Below, piece after piece: positions 7,914-16,292 of a DNA stretch of 34,188 nt. The notes under the pieces are model-generated. The model ran no database searches. It saw only the letters and a list, made by a program, of their open reading frames with translations, and had not been told where the DNA came from. Origin of the DNA: Clostridiaceae bacterium (GTDB lineage Bacteria; Bacillota; Clostridia; DSM-8532); NCBI GenBank assembly GCA_012523685.1, contig JAAYTR010000073.1:1-34188 (forward strand), written 5' to 3'. The translations under genes were made by a program, and so were the position numbers. How positions within the stretch are numbered: the stretch's first letter is position 1; every line of letters begins with the position of its first letter.

Positions 7914-8420
7914 TTGAAGGAAAAGGCAGCAACCACATTTTTATTTACAATTTTATTTGTTTTGATGTTTGCTACTGTATCAAATGCCAACTCATCATGG
8001 CACTGGGTAACAGTTAGTCCTTTAAAGGTTTTACCTTTTGCAGTATTCTTTACCCTGCTTATTGAGACTGCTGCAGTAGTTTTTGTCGGGAAAACGGTTG
8101 ATATTAAAAAAACATTTATTGTGGTTACCTTAGCAAATATATTTTCATTTTTGGCGCCAGGCTTTTTTCGCGCATATAGGTTTATTCCTACAAGTGGTGC
8201 ATTCAGTCTGTATGCTGCCTTTAATAAGGGCCCGTATTATATTATATTAACCGGATATTTGGTTTTAACGCTTTTGGTTGAGCTGCCAGTCGTATATTTT
8301 TCACTTAGAAAAGAAGCAAGAAATAAATGGAGTTTCATAATATCAATAATCACATCAAATATTATTACAACTGTTCTTGTGGCTATATGCGAACGACAGA
8401 TTTGCATAGGAAGATGGTAG
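7914..8420 (+). CDS. Membrane protein of unknown function with signal peptide
   Basis: 168 residues. A TTG start at 7914 is supported by GGAGGGT at 7901-7907. The N-terminus looks like a cleavable signal (lysines, then a hydrophobic run ending in a Ser-Asn-Ala site near residue 25), followed by NSSWHWVTVSP and about four hydrophobic segments (roughly 36-57, 65-85, 105-128 and 137-158). The mature N-terminus would face outside. No catalytic or binding motif is recognised. It stands apart from both neighbours: a 159-base gap separates it from asnB, and the sigma-A promoter of the ribosomal protein operon follows it. Homologues may exist in Clostridia, but I do not recognise the family. The coding call rests on the ribosome binding site and the clear membrane-protein composition. 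Confidence 0.75.
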   Translation: MKEKAATTFLFTILFVLMFATVSNANSSWHWVTVSPLKVLPFAVFFTLLIETAAVVFVGKTVDIKKTFIVVTLANIFSFLAPGFFRAYRFIPTSGAFSLYAAFNKGPYYIILTGYLVLTLLVELPVVYFSLRKEARNKWSFIISIITSNIITTVLVAICERQICIGRW

Positions 8421-8501
8421 AAAACGAGCATTTTAATAAAAATAATTTATTAAAGACATGTAGATATAGTTTATTTAAAAATAATACCAAAAAATTTCTG
8501 T

Positions 8502-8530
8502 TTGACATGAAATATCGCCTGTGCTAAAAT
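8502..8530 (+). promoter_or_regulatory. Sigma-A promoter of the rplU-prp-rpmA operon
   Basis: A consensus TTGACA (8502-8507) and TAAAAT (8525-8530) are separated by exactly 17 bases. Transcription would start near 8537, at the 5' edge of the predicted leader structure. Confidence 0.85.
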
Positions 8531-8535
8531 ATAAC

Positions 8536-8627
8536 GGCAACCGCACGAAAAAGGGTTTGTAAATCAGTTATGCACATGAATTTTTGCATACTGTCCCTTC
8601 CAGGCGAGATTGGTAGGAGGAGGTGCC
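8536..8627 (+). ncRNA. Probable ribosomal protein L21 leader (autoregulatory 5' UTR structure)
   Basis: Nested complementarities fill the untranslated leader: GGCAACC (8536-8542) with GGTGCC (8622-8627) as a closing stem, AAGGG (8551-8555) with CCCTT (8595-8599), and CAGTTATGC (8565-8573) with GCATACTG (8586-8593), with one bulge. The closing stem uses the bases just after the AGGAGGAGG ribosome binding site, so folding could limit initiation. L21 leaders are a described class in Firmicutes, and position and shape fit; membership was not tested with a covariance model. Confidence 0.6.
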
Positions 8628-8629
8628 AT

Positions 8630-8938
8630 ATGTACGCAGTCATCGAGACAGGTGGCAAGCAGTACAAAGTTCAGGAAGGTGATGTCGTCTTCGTTGAGAA
8701 ACTCCCGGTTTCTGAAGGCGAGGAATATACTTTCGACAAAGTACTTGCAGTGTCAAAAGACGATGAACTCATAACAGGAAATCCTGTTGAAGGAGTTACC
8801 GTTACTGCTAAGGTGTTAGCTCAGGGCAAAGATAAGAAGATTATCGTATTTAAGTACAAGCCCAAAAAGAACTACCGCAAAAAGCAGGGTCACAGACAAC
8901 CGCATACAAAGGTTCAGATCGAGAAGATCAACGCATAA
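8630..8938 (+). CDS. rplU: 50S ribosomal protein L21
   Basis: A 102-residue protein starting [14 protein letters not shown], the family's near-invariant N-terminus, and ending in the basic stretch [15 protein letters not shown]. It binds 23S rRNA in the large subunit. The ATG at 8630 follows AGGAGGAGGTG and is chosen over an in-frame upstream ATG at 8570, which would add 20 residues unlike any L21 and lies inside the structured leader. It is first in the compact rplU-prp-rpmA set, the standard Firmicutes order, driven by the sigma-A promoter at 8502-8530. The leader probably provides feedback control. Confidence 0.97.
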   Translation: MYAVIETGGKQYKVQEGDVVFVEKLPVSEGEEYTFDKVLAVSKDDELITGNPVEGVTVTAKVLAQGKDKKIIVFKYKPKKNYRKKQGHRQPHTKVQIEKINA

Positions 8939-8943
8939 TAGTT

Positions 8944-9276
8944 ATGACCAGAGCTGTGATTAGCCGTTTGAATAACGGAGATATTATTGGGTTTAATATC
9001 AGAGGTCATGCGGGAGCTGCCCGAAACGGAGAGTTTGACATGGTATGCGCAGCGATATCGGCTGTGGGATATACGGCTCTCGGAGGTTTGGATGAACTCT
9101 GCGGGGTAAATACCTATAAAGAATCCGATGGGAATCTTGAAATGGAATTACCTGAAGATATGACCGCTGAGGCGTGGGCTAAGGCCCAGATTATACTTAA
9201 GACTATGGAAATAGGTCTTAGGCAAATTGAAAATCAGTACTCGAAACATATACAAGTAAGTTTTAAGGAGGTGTAG
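8944..9276 (+). CDS. prp: Ribosomal-processing cysteine protease Prp
   Basis: A 110-residue YsxB-family cysteine protease that removes the N-terminal extension of L27 before ribosome assembly. The catalytic pair is visible as His22 in RGHAG and Cys35 in DMVCAAISA. It is encoded between L21 and L27 as in other Firmicutes, and the neighbouring L27 carries the expected cleavage site. The ATG at 8944 comes 5 bases after the rplU stop and has no clear ribosome binding site, so translation is probably coupled to rplU. Confidence 0.93.
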   Translation: MTRAVISRLNNGDIIGFNIRGHAGAARNGEFDMVCAAISAVGYTALGGLDELCGVNTYKESDGNLEMELPEDMTAEAWAKAQIILKTMEIGLRQIENQYSKHIQVSFKEV

Positions 9277-9278
9277 CC

Positions 9279-9557
9279 ATGATCAGAATTAATCTGCAGC
9301 TATTCGCTCATAAAAAGGGAATGGGTAGCACAAAGAATGGCCGTGACAGTGAATCTAAGAGATTAGGTACTAAAAAAGGTGATGGCCAGCCCGTATTGGC
9401 AGGAAATATACTGGTAAGGCAAAGAGGCACCAAAATTCATCCCGGTACTAATGTCGGAATAGGTAGTGATGATACACTATATGCACTCATAGACGGCAGG
9501 GTGAAGTTTGAAAGACTCGATAAAAAAAGGAAAAAGGTAAGCGTTTATTCAGCTTAA
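9279..9557 (+). CDS. rpmA: 50S ribosomal protein L27 with cleavable N-terminal extension
   Basis: A 92-residue L27 with the conserved body [15 protein letters not shown] and [10 protein letters not shown]. The first nine residues, MIRINLQLF, form the Firmicutes extension cut by Prp after Phe9, leaving Ala10-His-Lys-Lys as the mature N-terminus that reaches toward the peptidyl-transferase centre. An AAGGAGGTG site overlaps the end of prp and sits 7 bases from the ATG. It is the last gene before the stem-loop at 9581-9601. Confidence 0.97.
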   Translation: MIRINLQLFAHKKGMGSTKNGRDSESKRLGTKKGDGQPVLAGNILVRQRGTKIHPGTNVGIGSDDTLYALIDGRVKFERLDKKRKKVSVYSA

Positions 9558-9578
9558 AGACAGGCTATACTGGTATAG

Positions 9579-10901
<1,323 letters not shown>

Positions 10902-10910
10902 GAGAAAAAT

Positions 10911-11204
10911 ATGATAACAGGAAAACAAAGAAGTTATTTAAGAAGTTTAGCAAACAGCGTTCCGGCCATTTTTCAAATAGGCAAAAACGGAATTGATGAA
11001 AATGTTATTCGCCAGTTCAGGGAAGCTCTGGAGGCAAGAGAACTGGTTAAAGCAAGTGTATTGAGAAACTCAATATATACAGCAAAAGAGGCATGTGAAG
11101 AGCTTGCTCAGGCCCTTGATGCAGAGATAGTTTCGGTCATCGGGAAAAGATTTGTGCTTTATAAGGAATCAAAGAATAATAAAGTTATTGAATTGCCAAA
11201 TTAG
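10911..11204 (+). CDS. yhbY: YhbY-family (CRM domain) RNA-binding protein
   Basis: A 97-residue protein consisting of one CRM domain, which binds pre-50S ribosomal RNA. The characteristic GxxG loop is GKNG in FQIGKNGIDENV, and the family pattern of K-x-R-x-x-L-x-x-L-A at the N-terminus (GKQRSYLRSLA) is clear. It is co-transcribed with obgE (9-base gap), in keeping with a shared role in large-subunit maturation. After the stop, a small hairpin without a T-run (ATTCCTGC/GCAGGAAT, 11217-11236) separates it from the next gene. Confidence 0.92.
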   Translation: MITGKQRSYLRSLANSVPAIFQIGKNGIDENVIRQFREALEARELVKASVLRNSIYTAKEACEELAQALDAEIVSVIGKRFVLYKESKNNKVIELPN

Positions 11205-11297
11205 ATGATGAGTGAGATTCCTGCATCCGCAGGAATATTCTCTGCAGGAACGCTTTAATAAGACCGTAATTATACAATATTGAAGATGGTGAAATTT

Positions 11298-12155
11298 ATG
11301 ATTTGGTTTGGTCCGGCAGGAAATTCTAACAGCTTTTATGATCAGGGATTTTCCCACTCGTGGCAAATGCCGGAATGGCTCTCTGAAATGGGTCTGAACA
11401 CTTACGAGTATCAGTGCAACAAAGGGGTTAATCTTAAGGACGAGACAGCCCGGAAAATAGGCGAGAAGGCTAAGGAAGCAAATATACGTTTGAGTGTTCA
11501 CGCTCCCTACTATATTAACCTTTCAAGCGCTGAACAGGAAAAGAGGGATAATTCAGTAAAATATATTATGGATACCCTGAGGGTTGCTATGATTATGGGC
11601 GCAAACCGTATAGTGGTTCATCCCGGCTATGTATCAAAAATAACAAGGAAAACAGCCGTGGAACTTGCAAAGGCAACATTGCTTGAAGCCATTAAGGAAG
11701 CTGATGATGCAGGGTATTCTGATATAACCATCTGTCCTGAAGTGCTGGGTAAAAACAATCAATTGGGCAGCCTAAGCGAAGTATTGGAATTATGCGATCT
11801 GGACGAAAGACTGATACCCTGTCTGGACTTCGCACATTTACATTCGCTGACCCAGGGCGGAATGAATTCTCAGGAAGATTTTATCAAAGTATTTGATACT
11901 GTAAAAAAGCATTTGGGAGAAGAAAGAGCAAGAAAACCCCATATTCATTTTAGCCGTGTAGAATTCGGAAAAGGCGGCGAAAAGAAGCACTGGAGCTATG
12001 CCGATACTAAGTATGGTCCTGATTTCGATCCTCTGGCAAAAGCAATCATAGCTCTTGATTTAGAGCCTGTTATTATTTGCGAGTCCCGGGGAACAATGGC
12101 AGAGGATGCTTTGACTTTGAAAGAAATATACTTAAAACACCTTAATAACCTCTGA
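11298..12155 (+). CDS. Endonuclease-IV-like TIM-barrel protein (probable AP endonuclease family)
   Basis: About 285 residues of the Nfo/xylose-isomerase-like TIM barrel. Most metal ligands of endonuclease IV have counterparts: His in SVHAPYYINL, His in VVHPGY, Glu in CPEVLGK, Asp and His in DFAHLH, His in HIHFS and Glu in CESRG. The late Asp-x-His ligand pair appears as Lys-Lys-His (EKKHWSYAD), so the Asp is not conserved. The likely role is cleavage at abasic sites in DNA repair, but this FGPAGNS-type subfamily differs from classic Nfo and the substrate is unproven. ATG 11298 gives the family-like start MIWFGPAGNS with GATGGTG as ribosome binding site; ATG 11286 and TTG 11280 are in frame upstream. 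It converges with the prenyltransferase gene two bases away. Confidence 0.75.
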   Translation: MIWFGPAGNSNSFYDQGFSHSWQMPEWLSEMGLNTYEYQCNKGVNLKDETARKIGEKAKEANIRLSVHAPYYINLSSAEQEKRDNSVKYIMDTLRVAMIMGANRIVVHPGYVSKITRKTAVELAKATLLEAIKEADDAGYSDITICPEVLGKNNQLGSLSEVLELCDLDERLIPCLDFAHLHSLTQGGMNSQEDFIKVFDTVKKHLGEERARKPHIHFSRVEFGKGGEKKHWSYADTKYGPDFDPLAKAIIALDLEPVIICESRGTMAEDALTLKEIYLKHLNNL

Positions 12156-12157
12156 TC

Positions 12158-13102
12158 TTAAATTATCAATGAAATAATAAGGCTTAGTATTAAAGGAAAC
12201 ATGATTAAAACAAGGTTTACTACTGCAAGACCGAAGGTATCCTTTTTCGTTTGAAGGCCGTAAAAAACTCTTATATTCTTATACACCTTATACGCAGTAA
12301 ATAATGTCAACAAGGATATCGGCGGCAAATAGCCAATTACTGCACAGAAGATTATATCCAAATATGCCAAAGCATAAATAAGTCCATATAAAATCAGCGC
12401 TTTCTTCTTACCGATTTGGATAGGCAGAGTATAGCGTCTGTTAGTAAAATCATCTTCCATATCGCAGATATTATTAGCGAGCATTATATTGGCAATACAG
12501 AAAACAGCAGGCAATGAAGATAATATGACCGGAAGCAGCATTACCCAGTTAATACTAAAAACGATACTGGTATTATTAATAATAAGTGTCAGTGGAGAGT
12601 AATCAAGAATAGAGGCATATACCACCAAAAATGGTATCATGAGCCCCATAAAAACCCCTGAAAACACTTCGCCGAAAGGTGTTCTTGAAATAGGAAGAGG
12701 CCCTGCAGAGTAGAGGATACCCATCATAAATGACAGCATTCCCAATACCAATAAATATAAATCTGTTCTCACGAAAGTAAGAATGCCGAACACAATTGCA
12801 AGAGCAAACAGGACTACTATTGTCAATAATACAGTGCTCTCTTTAAGCCCGAATTGACCGATAGCATTATGAACCTCAAAATTATAGCCTTCTTTTTTGA
12901 TTGCTTTTTTATAATCCTGATAATTATTAAGGGCTGTGGTAAACATATCAAAGCAAAGAAGAGATATAAAAAAGTAAAGGATGTTTAAAAAATTTAAGGT
13001 TTCATACTTGTATAGGGTGTAAAGAACCCCGAAAGCAAATGGTGTTACACTTGCAATTTTGGTTTGTATCTCAACAAGTTTTAAGAAGCTTTTAACTCTC
13101 AT
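12158..13102 (-). CDS. menA: UbiA-family prenyltransferase (probable MenA, 1,4-dihydroxy-2-naphthoate polyprenyltransferase)
   Basis: A 314-residue integral membrane protein with about eight or nine hydrophobic helices. The two polar motifs of the UbiA family are present: NNYQDYKKA near residues 59-67 and NNICDMEDD near 210-218, which bind Mg and the prenyl diphosphate. The first resembles the MenA form (N-x-x-x-D-Y-K-K). The start is ATG 13102, preceded by GGGGTGA, rather than the in-frame ATG at 13126, which lacks a ribosome binding site. It is transcribed divergently from aroQ with overlapping promoters. No other menaquinone gene lies in the window, so the acceptor substrate is inferred; other UbiA activities remain possible. 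Confidence 0.8.
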   Translation of the reverse strand: MRVKSFLKLVEIQTKIASVTPFAFGVLYTLYKYETLNFLNILYFFISLLCFDMFTTALNNYQDYKKAIKKEGYNFEVHNAIGQFGLKESTVLLTIVVLFALAIVFGILTFVRTDLYLLVLGMLSFMMGILYSAGPLPISRTPFGEVFSGVFMGLMIPFLVVYASILDYSPLTLIINNTSIVFSINWVMLLPVILSSLPAVFCIANIMLANNICDMEDDFTNRRYTLPIQIGKKKALILYGLIYALAYLDIIFCAVIGYLPPISLLTLFTAYKVYKNIRVFYGLQTKKDTFGLAVVNLVLIMFPLILSLIISLII

Positions 13103-13144
13103 TTTGCATTCACCCCAATTTAGCATATAATATCGGTTTACTTA

Positions 13145-13173
13145 ATTATATCCATTTTATTGCTGTATGTTAA
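13145..13173 (-). promoter_or_regulatory. Sigma-A promoter for the prenyltransferase gene
   Basis: On the minus strand, TTAACA (13168-13173) and TATAAT (13145-13150) are separated by 17 bases. It physically overlaps the plus-strand aroQ promoter at 13160-13188. Confidence 0.65.
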
Positions 13174-13188
13174 GAAATTAGATACAAT
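13160..13188 (+). promoter_or_regulatory. Sigma-A promoter for aroQ
   Basis: TTGCTG (13160-13165) and TACAAT (13183-13188) are separated by 17 bases, about 68 bases before the aroQ start. The two opposed promoters share 14 bp, so polymerase cannot occupy both at once. Confidence 0.65.
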
Positions 13189-13256
13189 AAATATGATTGA
13201 AGTGTTTCTGCTGATTGCTCAGTGTAATCTGAATGTGAAAGGGGCATGAATAATAG

Positions 13257-13697
13257 ATGATAAGAATAAGAGTTCTTAACGGATCAAACCTGAACCTGCT
13301 GGGGACCAGAGAGCCCGGTGTATATGGCACTCAAACTTTGCAGGATATAAAGAGCAGGCTTGAAGAGGAGGCCAGTGCATACAGCATAGAACTGGATTTT
13401 TATCAATCCAACCATGAAGGTGATATTGTAGACAGAATACATGAGGCATATCACAAGGGATATAACGGGATTATTATTAATCCGGGAGCATTTACCCATT
13501 ACAGTTATGCTATCCGTGATGCAATAAGCGCAACAAATATATCCACTATAGAAGTTCACCTTTCCAATATTCATGCCAGGGAGGAATTCAGATCCAGGTC
13601 TGTTATTGCGCCCGTTTGTATGGGACAGATATGCGGCCTGGGTTCGGATGCATATTCGGCGGCGCTTTTTGTTTTACATAGACGGTTTCAGTCCTGA
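13257..13697 (+). CDS. aroQ: 3-dehydroquinate dehydratase, type II
   Basis: Third step of the shikimate pathway: dehydrates 3-dehydroquinate to 3-dehydroshikimate, working as a dodecamer. At 146 residues it has the family signature NLNLLGTREPGVYG with catalytic Tyr23, NHEGDIVDRIH, NPGAFTHYSYAIRDA and EVHLSNIHAREEFR with catalytic His101. The usual GPNLN is GSNLN here, a minor change. The ATG at 13257 is the only good start; its GGGG-type binding site is unusually far (about 12 bases). It precedes the M24 peptidase and efp, an arrangement common in Firmicutes. Confidence 0.95.
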   Translation: MIRIRVLNGSNLNLLGTREPGVYGTQTLQDIKSRLEEEASAYSIELDFYQSNHEGDIVDRIHEAYHKGYNGIIINPGAFTHYSYAIRDAISATNISTIEVHLSNIHAREEFRSRSVIAPVCMGQICGLGSDAYSAALFVLHRRFQS

Positions 13698-13723
13698 AAA
13701 TACTTAATGAGAGGAATAAGCTG

Positions 13724-14797
13724 ATGAACAACAGACTGGAAAAATTAAGACAATTATTAATAGAGAATAACTGCAATGCATGCCTGATTGCCGGAAGGGC
13801 AAATACCATATACTTTTCGGGATTTACAGGTACAACCTCATTATTATTGGTCAGTATCGACAAAGCATGGCTGATTGTTGACTTCAGATATACAATACAA
13901 GCCAGAGAGCAGGTATATGAGGGTATTGAGGTCATTGAAATCAAAAAAAGCTTTTATTCTACATTAAATGAAATTGTAAATAATAATTCGATAGATATTA
14001 TTGGTTTTGAGGGTCAAGCCCTTACTGTTTCAGAATACAACAGAATTAAGGAAAAGCTTACGAGAGCCAAAAAACTGGTGAGATTTGACAGTCAGATAGA
14101 CTGGATTCGCAGTATCAAGGATTCCGATGAAATAGAGCGGATACAGCAGGCGGTACTATTAGGAGACAAAGTTTTTGAACATATAATTAAATTTATAAAA
14201 CCTGGGATGAAAGAAACGGAAGTTGCTGCAGAATTGGAATACACAATGAAAAAACTGGGAGCAAAAGGGCCTTCGTTTGAGAGTATTATAGCTGCAGGAC
14301 ACCGATCTGCCATGTGTCACGGCACGGCAACTGACAATATTATTAAGAACGGTGATACGGTGGTTTTGGATTTTGGAGTAATTTACCGCAATTATTGTTC
14401 TGATATGACGAGAACAATATTTATTGGAGAACCGAAAAAAGAACTGGCAAGAATATATGATATTGTAAAAAAAGCTCAGCAAGCGGCTCTGGATGGCATT
14501 AAATCAGGAATGAGCGGATATGATGCAGATAAAATAGCCAGAGATATTATAGCCGAAAACGGGTATGAGGAAGCATTCGGACATAGTCTGGGTCATGGTG
14601 TGGGTTTAGAGATACATGAGGAACCCAGATTGTCCGAAAAAAGTGAGGATATTCTAAAAGACGGAATGGTGTTTTCTGTAGAACCCGGTATTTATGTAGA
14701 AGGCCTTGGGGGTGTAAGAATAGAGGATATGGTGGTATTAGTTGACGGTAAGATCAGGAATTTTACTACCAGCCCTAAAGAAATGATTATTATATAG
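13724..14797 (+). CDS. M24-family Xaa-Pro aminopeptidase/dipeptidase
   Basis: A 357-residue cytosolic metallopeptidase that removes residues N-terminal to proline. The N-terminal creatinase-like domain spans about residues 1-130. The C-terminal pita-bread domain contains all five metal ligands: the two Asp in VLDFGVIYRNYCSDMTRT, His in GHSLGHGVGLEIHEEP, Glu in SVEPGIY and Glu in VRIEDMV. The ATG at 13724 has GAGAGGAA upstream. It lies 26 bases after aroQ and upstream of efp, a recurrent trio. Whether it acts on dipeptides (PepQ) or longer peptides (PepP) cannot be told from sequence alone. Confidence 0.93.
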   Translation: MNNRLEKLRQLLIENNCNACLIAGRANTIYFSGFTGTTSLLLVSIDKAWLIVDFRYTIQAREQVYEGIEVIEIKKSFYSTLNEIVNNNSIDIIGFEGQALTVSEYNRIKEKLTRAKKLVRFDSQIDWIRSIKDSDEIERIQQAVLLGDKVFEHIIKFIKPGMKETEVAAELEYTMKKLGAKGPSFESIIAAGHRSAMCHGTATDNIIKNGDTVVLDFGVIYRNYCSDMTRTIFIGEPKKELARIYDIVKKAQQAALDGIKSGMSGYDADKIARDIIAENGYEEAFGHSLGHGVGLEIHEEPRLSEKSEDILKDGMVFSVEPGIYVEGLGGVRIEDMVVLVDGKIRNFTTSPKEMIII

Positions 14798-14802
14798 ATG
14801 AC

Positions 14803-14886
14803 TCGGCATACTTTAGCCGATCTGAGGAGTCAGCTCAAGGGAAGGATTTTTATATTGCAATATGAAGGGATATAACTTTTCCCTTG
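14803..14886. promoter_or_regulatory. Nested palindromes between the M24 peptidase gene and the efp promoter
   Basis: A small stem-loop TCGGC/GCCGA (14803-14820) is followed by the perfect arms CAAGGGAA (14836-14843) and TTCCCTTG (14879-14886) around the palindrome ATATTGCAATAT (14852-14863). There is no clean T-run. The right arm touches the efp -35 box. It could be a terminator of the upstream gene or an operator; the role is unknown. Confidence 0.4.
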
Positions 14887-14912
14887 CATACACAAGCATA
14901 ATAGCTTAATAT
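14884..14912 (+). promoter_or_regulatory. Sigma-A promoter for efp
   Basis: TTGCAT (14884-14889) and TAATAT (14907-14912), spacing 17. This suggests that efp is transcribed on its own as well as from upstream. Confidence 0.6.
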
Positions 14913-14959
14913 TAAATGGTAAGAATTTACCGAATTTTTATAGGAGAGGTTTGCTTATT

Positions 14960-15517
14960 ATGATCGTTGCAGGTGATTTTAAAAATGGCACAACTTTTGA
15001 AATGGAAGGGCAGGTTTATCAGATTATAGAATTCCAGCATGTAAAACCCGGAAAAGGTGCTGCTTTTGTAAGAACTAAGATAAGAAATGTTCTGACAGGA
15101 GCCACAGTAGAACGTACATTTAGTCCTACTGACAAGTTCGAGAAGGCACAAATAGTCAGAAGGGATATGGAATATCTGTATAATGACGGTGACTTGGCAT
15201 ATTTCATGGATACCGAGAATTATGAACAATTGCCTATAAACATGTCCACCATCCAGGATGCTCTTGTTTTTGTAAAAGAGAATACAATTTGCAAAGTTCT
15301 TTCATACAAGGACAATGTTTTTGGTGTAGAGCCTCCTATGTTTGTAGAACTGGAAGTTACAGAAACCGAACCCGGTTTTAAAGGCGATACGGCAACCGGA
15401 GCAACCAAACCGGCCACTGTGGAAACAGGCGCTCAGGTAAAGGTTCCGCTCTTTATTAACCAGGGAGAGATAATCCGTATAGATACCCGGACCGGCGAGT
15501 ACATGGAAAGAGCATAA
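14960..15517 (+). CDS. efp: Translation elongation factor P
   Basis: Relieves ribosome stalling at polyproline stretches by entering between the P and E sites. The 185-residue length is exactly typical, with the three beta-barrel domains and the start [14 protein letters not shown]. The tip loop is KPGKG with Lys32 as the residue modified in many bacteria; which modification is used here is unknown. ATG 14960 is chosen over an in-frame TTG at 14951 because TAGGAGAGG (14941-14949) is well spaced only for the ATG. It is followed by a clear terminator. Confidence 0.97.
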   Translation: MIVAGDFKNGTTFEMEGQVYQIIEFQHVKPGKGAAFVRTKIRNVLTGATVERTFSPTDKFEKAQIVRRDMEYLYNDGDLAYFMDTENYEQLPINMSTIQDALVFVKENTICKVLSYKDNVFGVEPPMFVELEVTETEPGFKGDTATGATKPATVETGAQVKVPLFINQGEIIRIDTRTGEYMERA

Positions 15518-15546
15518 GAAAACTTAATTTATACTGATATGAAAGA

Positions 15547-15579
15547 TGGAGTCCTTTTTAGGACTCTGTTTTTGTCTTT
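15547..15579 (+). terminator. Intrinsic terminator after efp
   Basis: GAGTCCT (15549-15555) pairs with AGGACTC (15560-15566) around a TTTT loop, followed by TGTTTTTGTCTTT. Confidence 0.85.
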
Positions 15580-15608
15580 GCATAAATCAAGGAATTTATC
15601 CAATACTA
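15579..15608 (+). promoter_or_regulatory. Forespore sigma-G/sigma-F type promoter for spoVT
   Basis: TGCATA (15579-15584) followed 17 bases later by AATACTA (15602-15608) fits the sigma-G pattern (G-h-A-T-r, then CATnhTA) except for the first -10 base. It ends 47 bases before the spoVT start. spoVT is a known sigma-G gene in Bacillus subtilis, which supports the reading. Confidence 0.6.
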
Positions 15609-15655
15609 TGTATGAAACAATTTAGACAGTGGGTCTTTGGAAGGAGGTAAATTTT

Positions 15656-16210
15656 TTGAAGGCAACAGGTATTGTTAGAAGAATTGACGATCTGGGAAGA
15701 GTAGTTATACCAAAAGAAATTAGAAGAACTTTAAGAATTAGAGAGGGTGACCCCCTTGAAATCTATACAGACCGGGAAGGAGAAGTTATTCTAAAGAAAT
15801 ACTCTCCCATAGGTGAATTAGCTGATTTTGCCGAAGCATATGCTGAATCACTTCACAATACAAGCGGACACATAATTGCAGTTGCAGACAGAGATTCAAT
15901 TATTGCTGTTTCGGGCGGTTCTAAAAAGGAGCTGTTAGAAAAAACACTAAGCCCTGATGTCGAAAAAGTAATAGAAAATCGAGATATGTTTATAGCTCAG
16001 TCAGAAGAATCCCAACGTATTCCGGTAATAAGTGATGAAAAGGGCAATCTGAAATACACATCACAAGTGATTTCCCCAATTATATCTGAAGGGGATGCCA
16101 TAGGTGCGGTTCTTATGCTTTCTACCGATCCCAAGGTCAAAATGGGAGATGTAGAAACAAAACTGGTGCAATCAGCGGCAGGTTTCCTTGGTCGTCATAT
16201 GGAGCAATAA
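15656..16210 (+). CDS. spoVT: Stage V sporulation transcription factor SpoVT
   Basis: A forespore-specific regulator of 184 residues. The N-terminal AbrB-like swapped-hairpin DNA-binding domain (about 1-50) has the signature ATGIVRRIDDLGRVVIPKEI. The C-terminal GAF-like domain (about 55-180) presumably senses a ligand. The TTG at 15656 is preferred because AAGGAGGT lies 7 bases upstream and the protein then starts at the conserved KATGIVRR; the longer in-frame ATG at 15629 would add residues across the ribosome binding site. It is a single-gene unit between two terminators, with a sigma-G-like promoter. Confidence 0.96.
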   Translation: MKATGIVRRIDDLGRVVIPKEIRRTLRIREGDPLEIYTDREGEVILKKYSPIGELADFAEAYAESLHNTSGHIIAVADRDSIIAVSGGSKKELLEKTLSPDVEKVIENRDMFIAQSEESQRIPVISDEKGNLKYTSQVISPIISEGDAIGAVLMLSTDPKVKMGDVETKLVQSAAGFLGRHMEQ

Positions 16211-16235
16211 AATTATAGAGTATCAAAAGCAAAAA

Positions 16236-16270
16236 CAAGACAGGAAAAGTTTCCTGTCTTGATTTTTTAT
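16236..16270. terminator. Bidirectional intrinsic terminator between spoVT and the FAD protein gene
   Basis: A perfect 11-bp stem, CAAGACAGGAA (16236-16246) with TTCCTGTCTTG (16251-16261). It has ATTTTTTAT on the plus side and an A-run (AAAAA at 16231-16235), which gives a T-run on the minus side. It serves both converging genes. Confidence 0.88.
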
Positions 16271-16292
16271 AAATCGTTCATACCAATAACGC

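Noticed and set aside
13603-13944. Minus-strand open frame antisense to aroQ and the M24 peptidase gene
   Set aside because: It lies wholly opposite two well-supported genes, has no ribosome binding site and no recognisable protein pattern; treated as a shadow frame, as were the other antisense frames over known genes.
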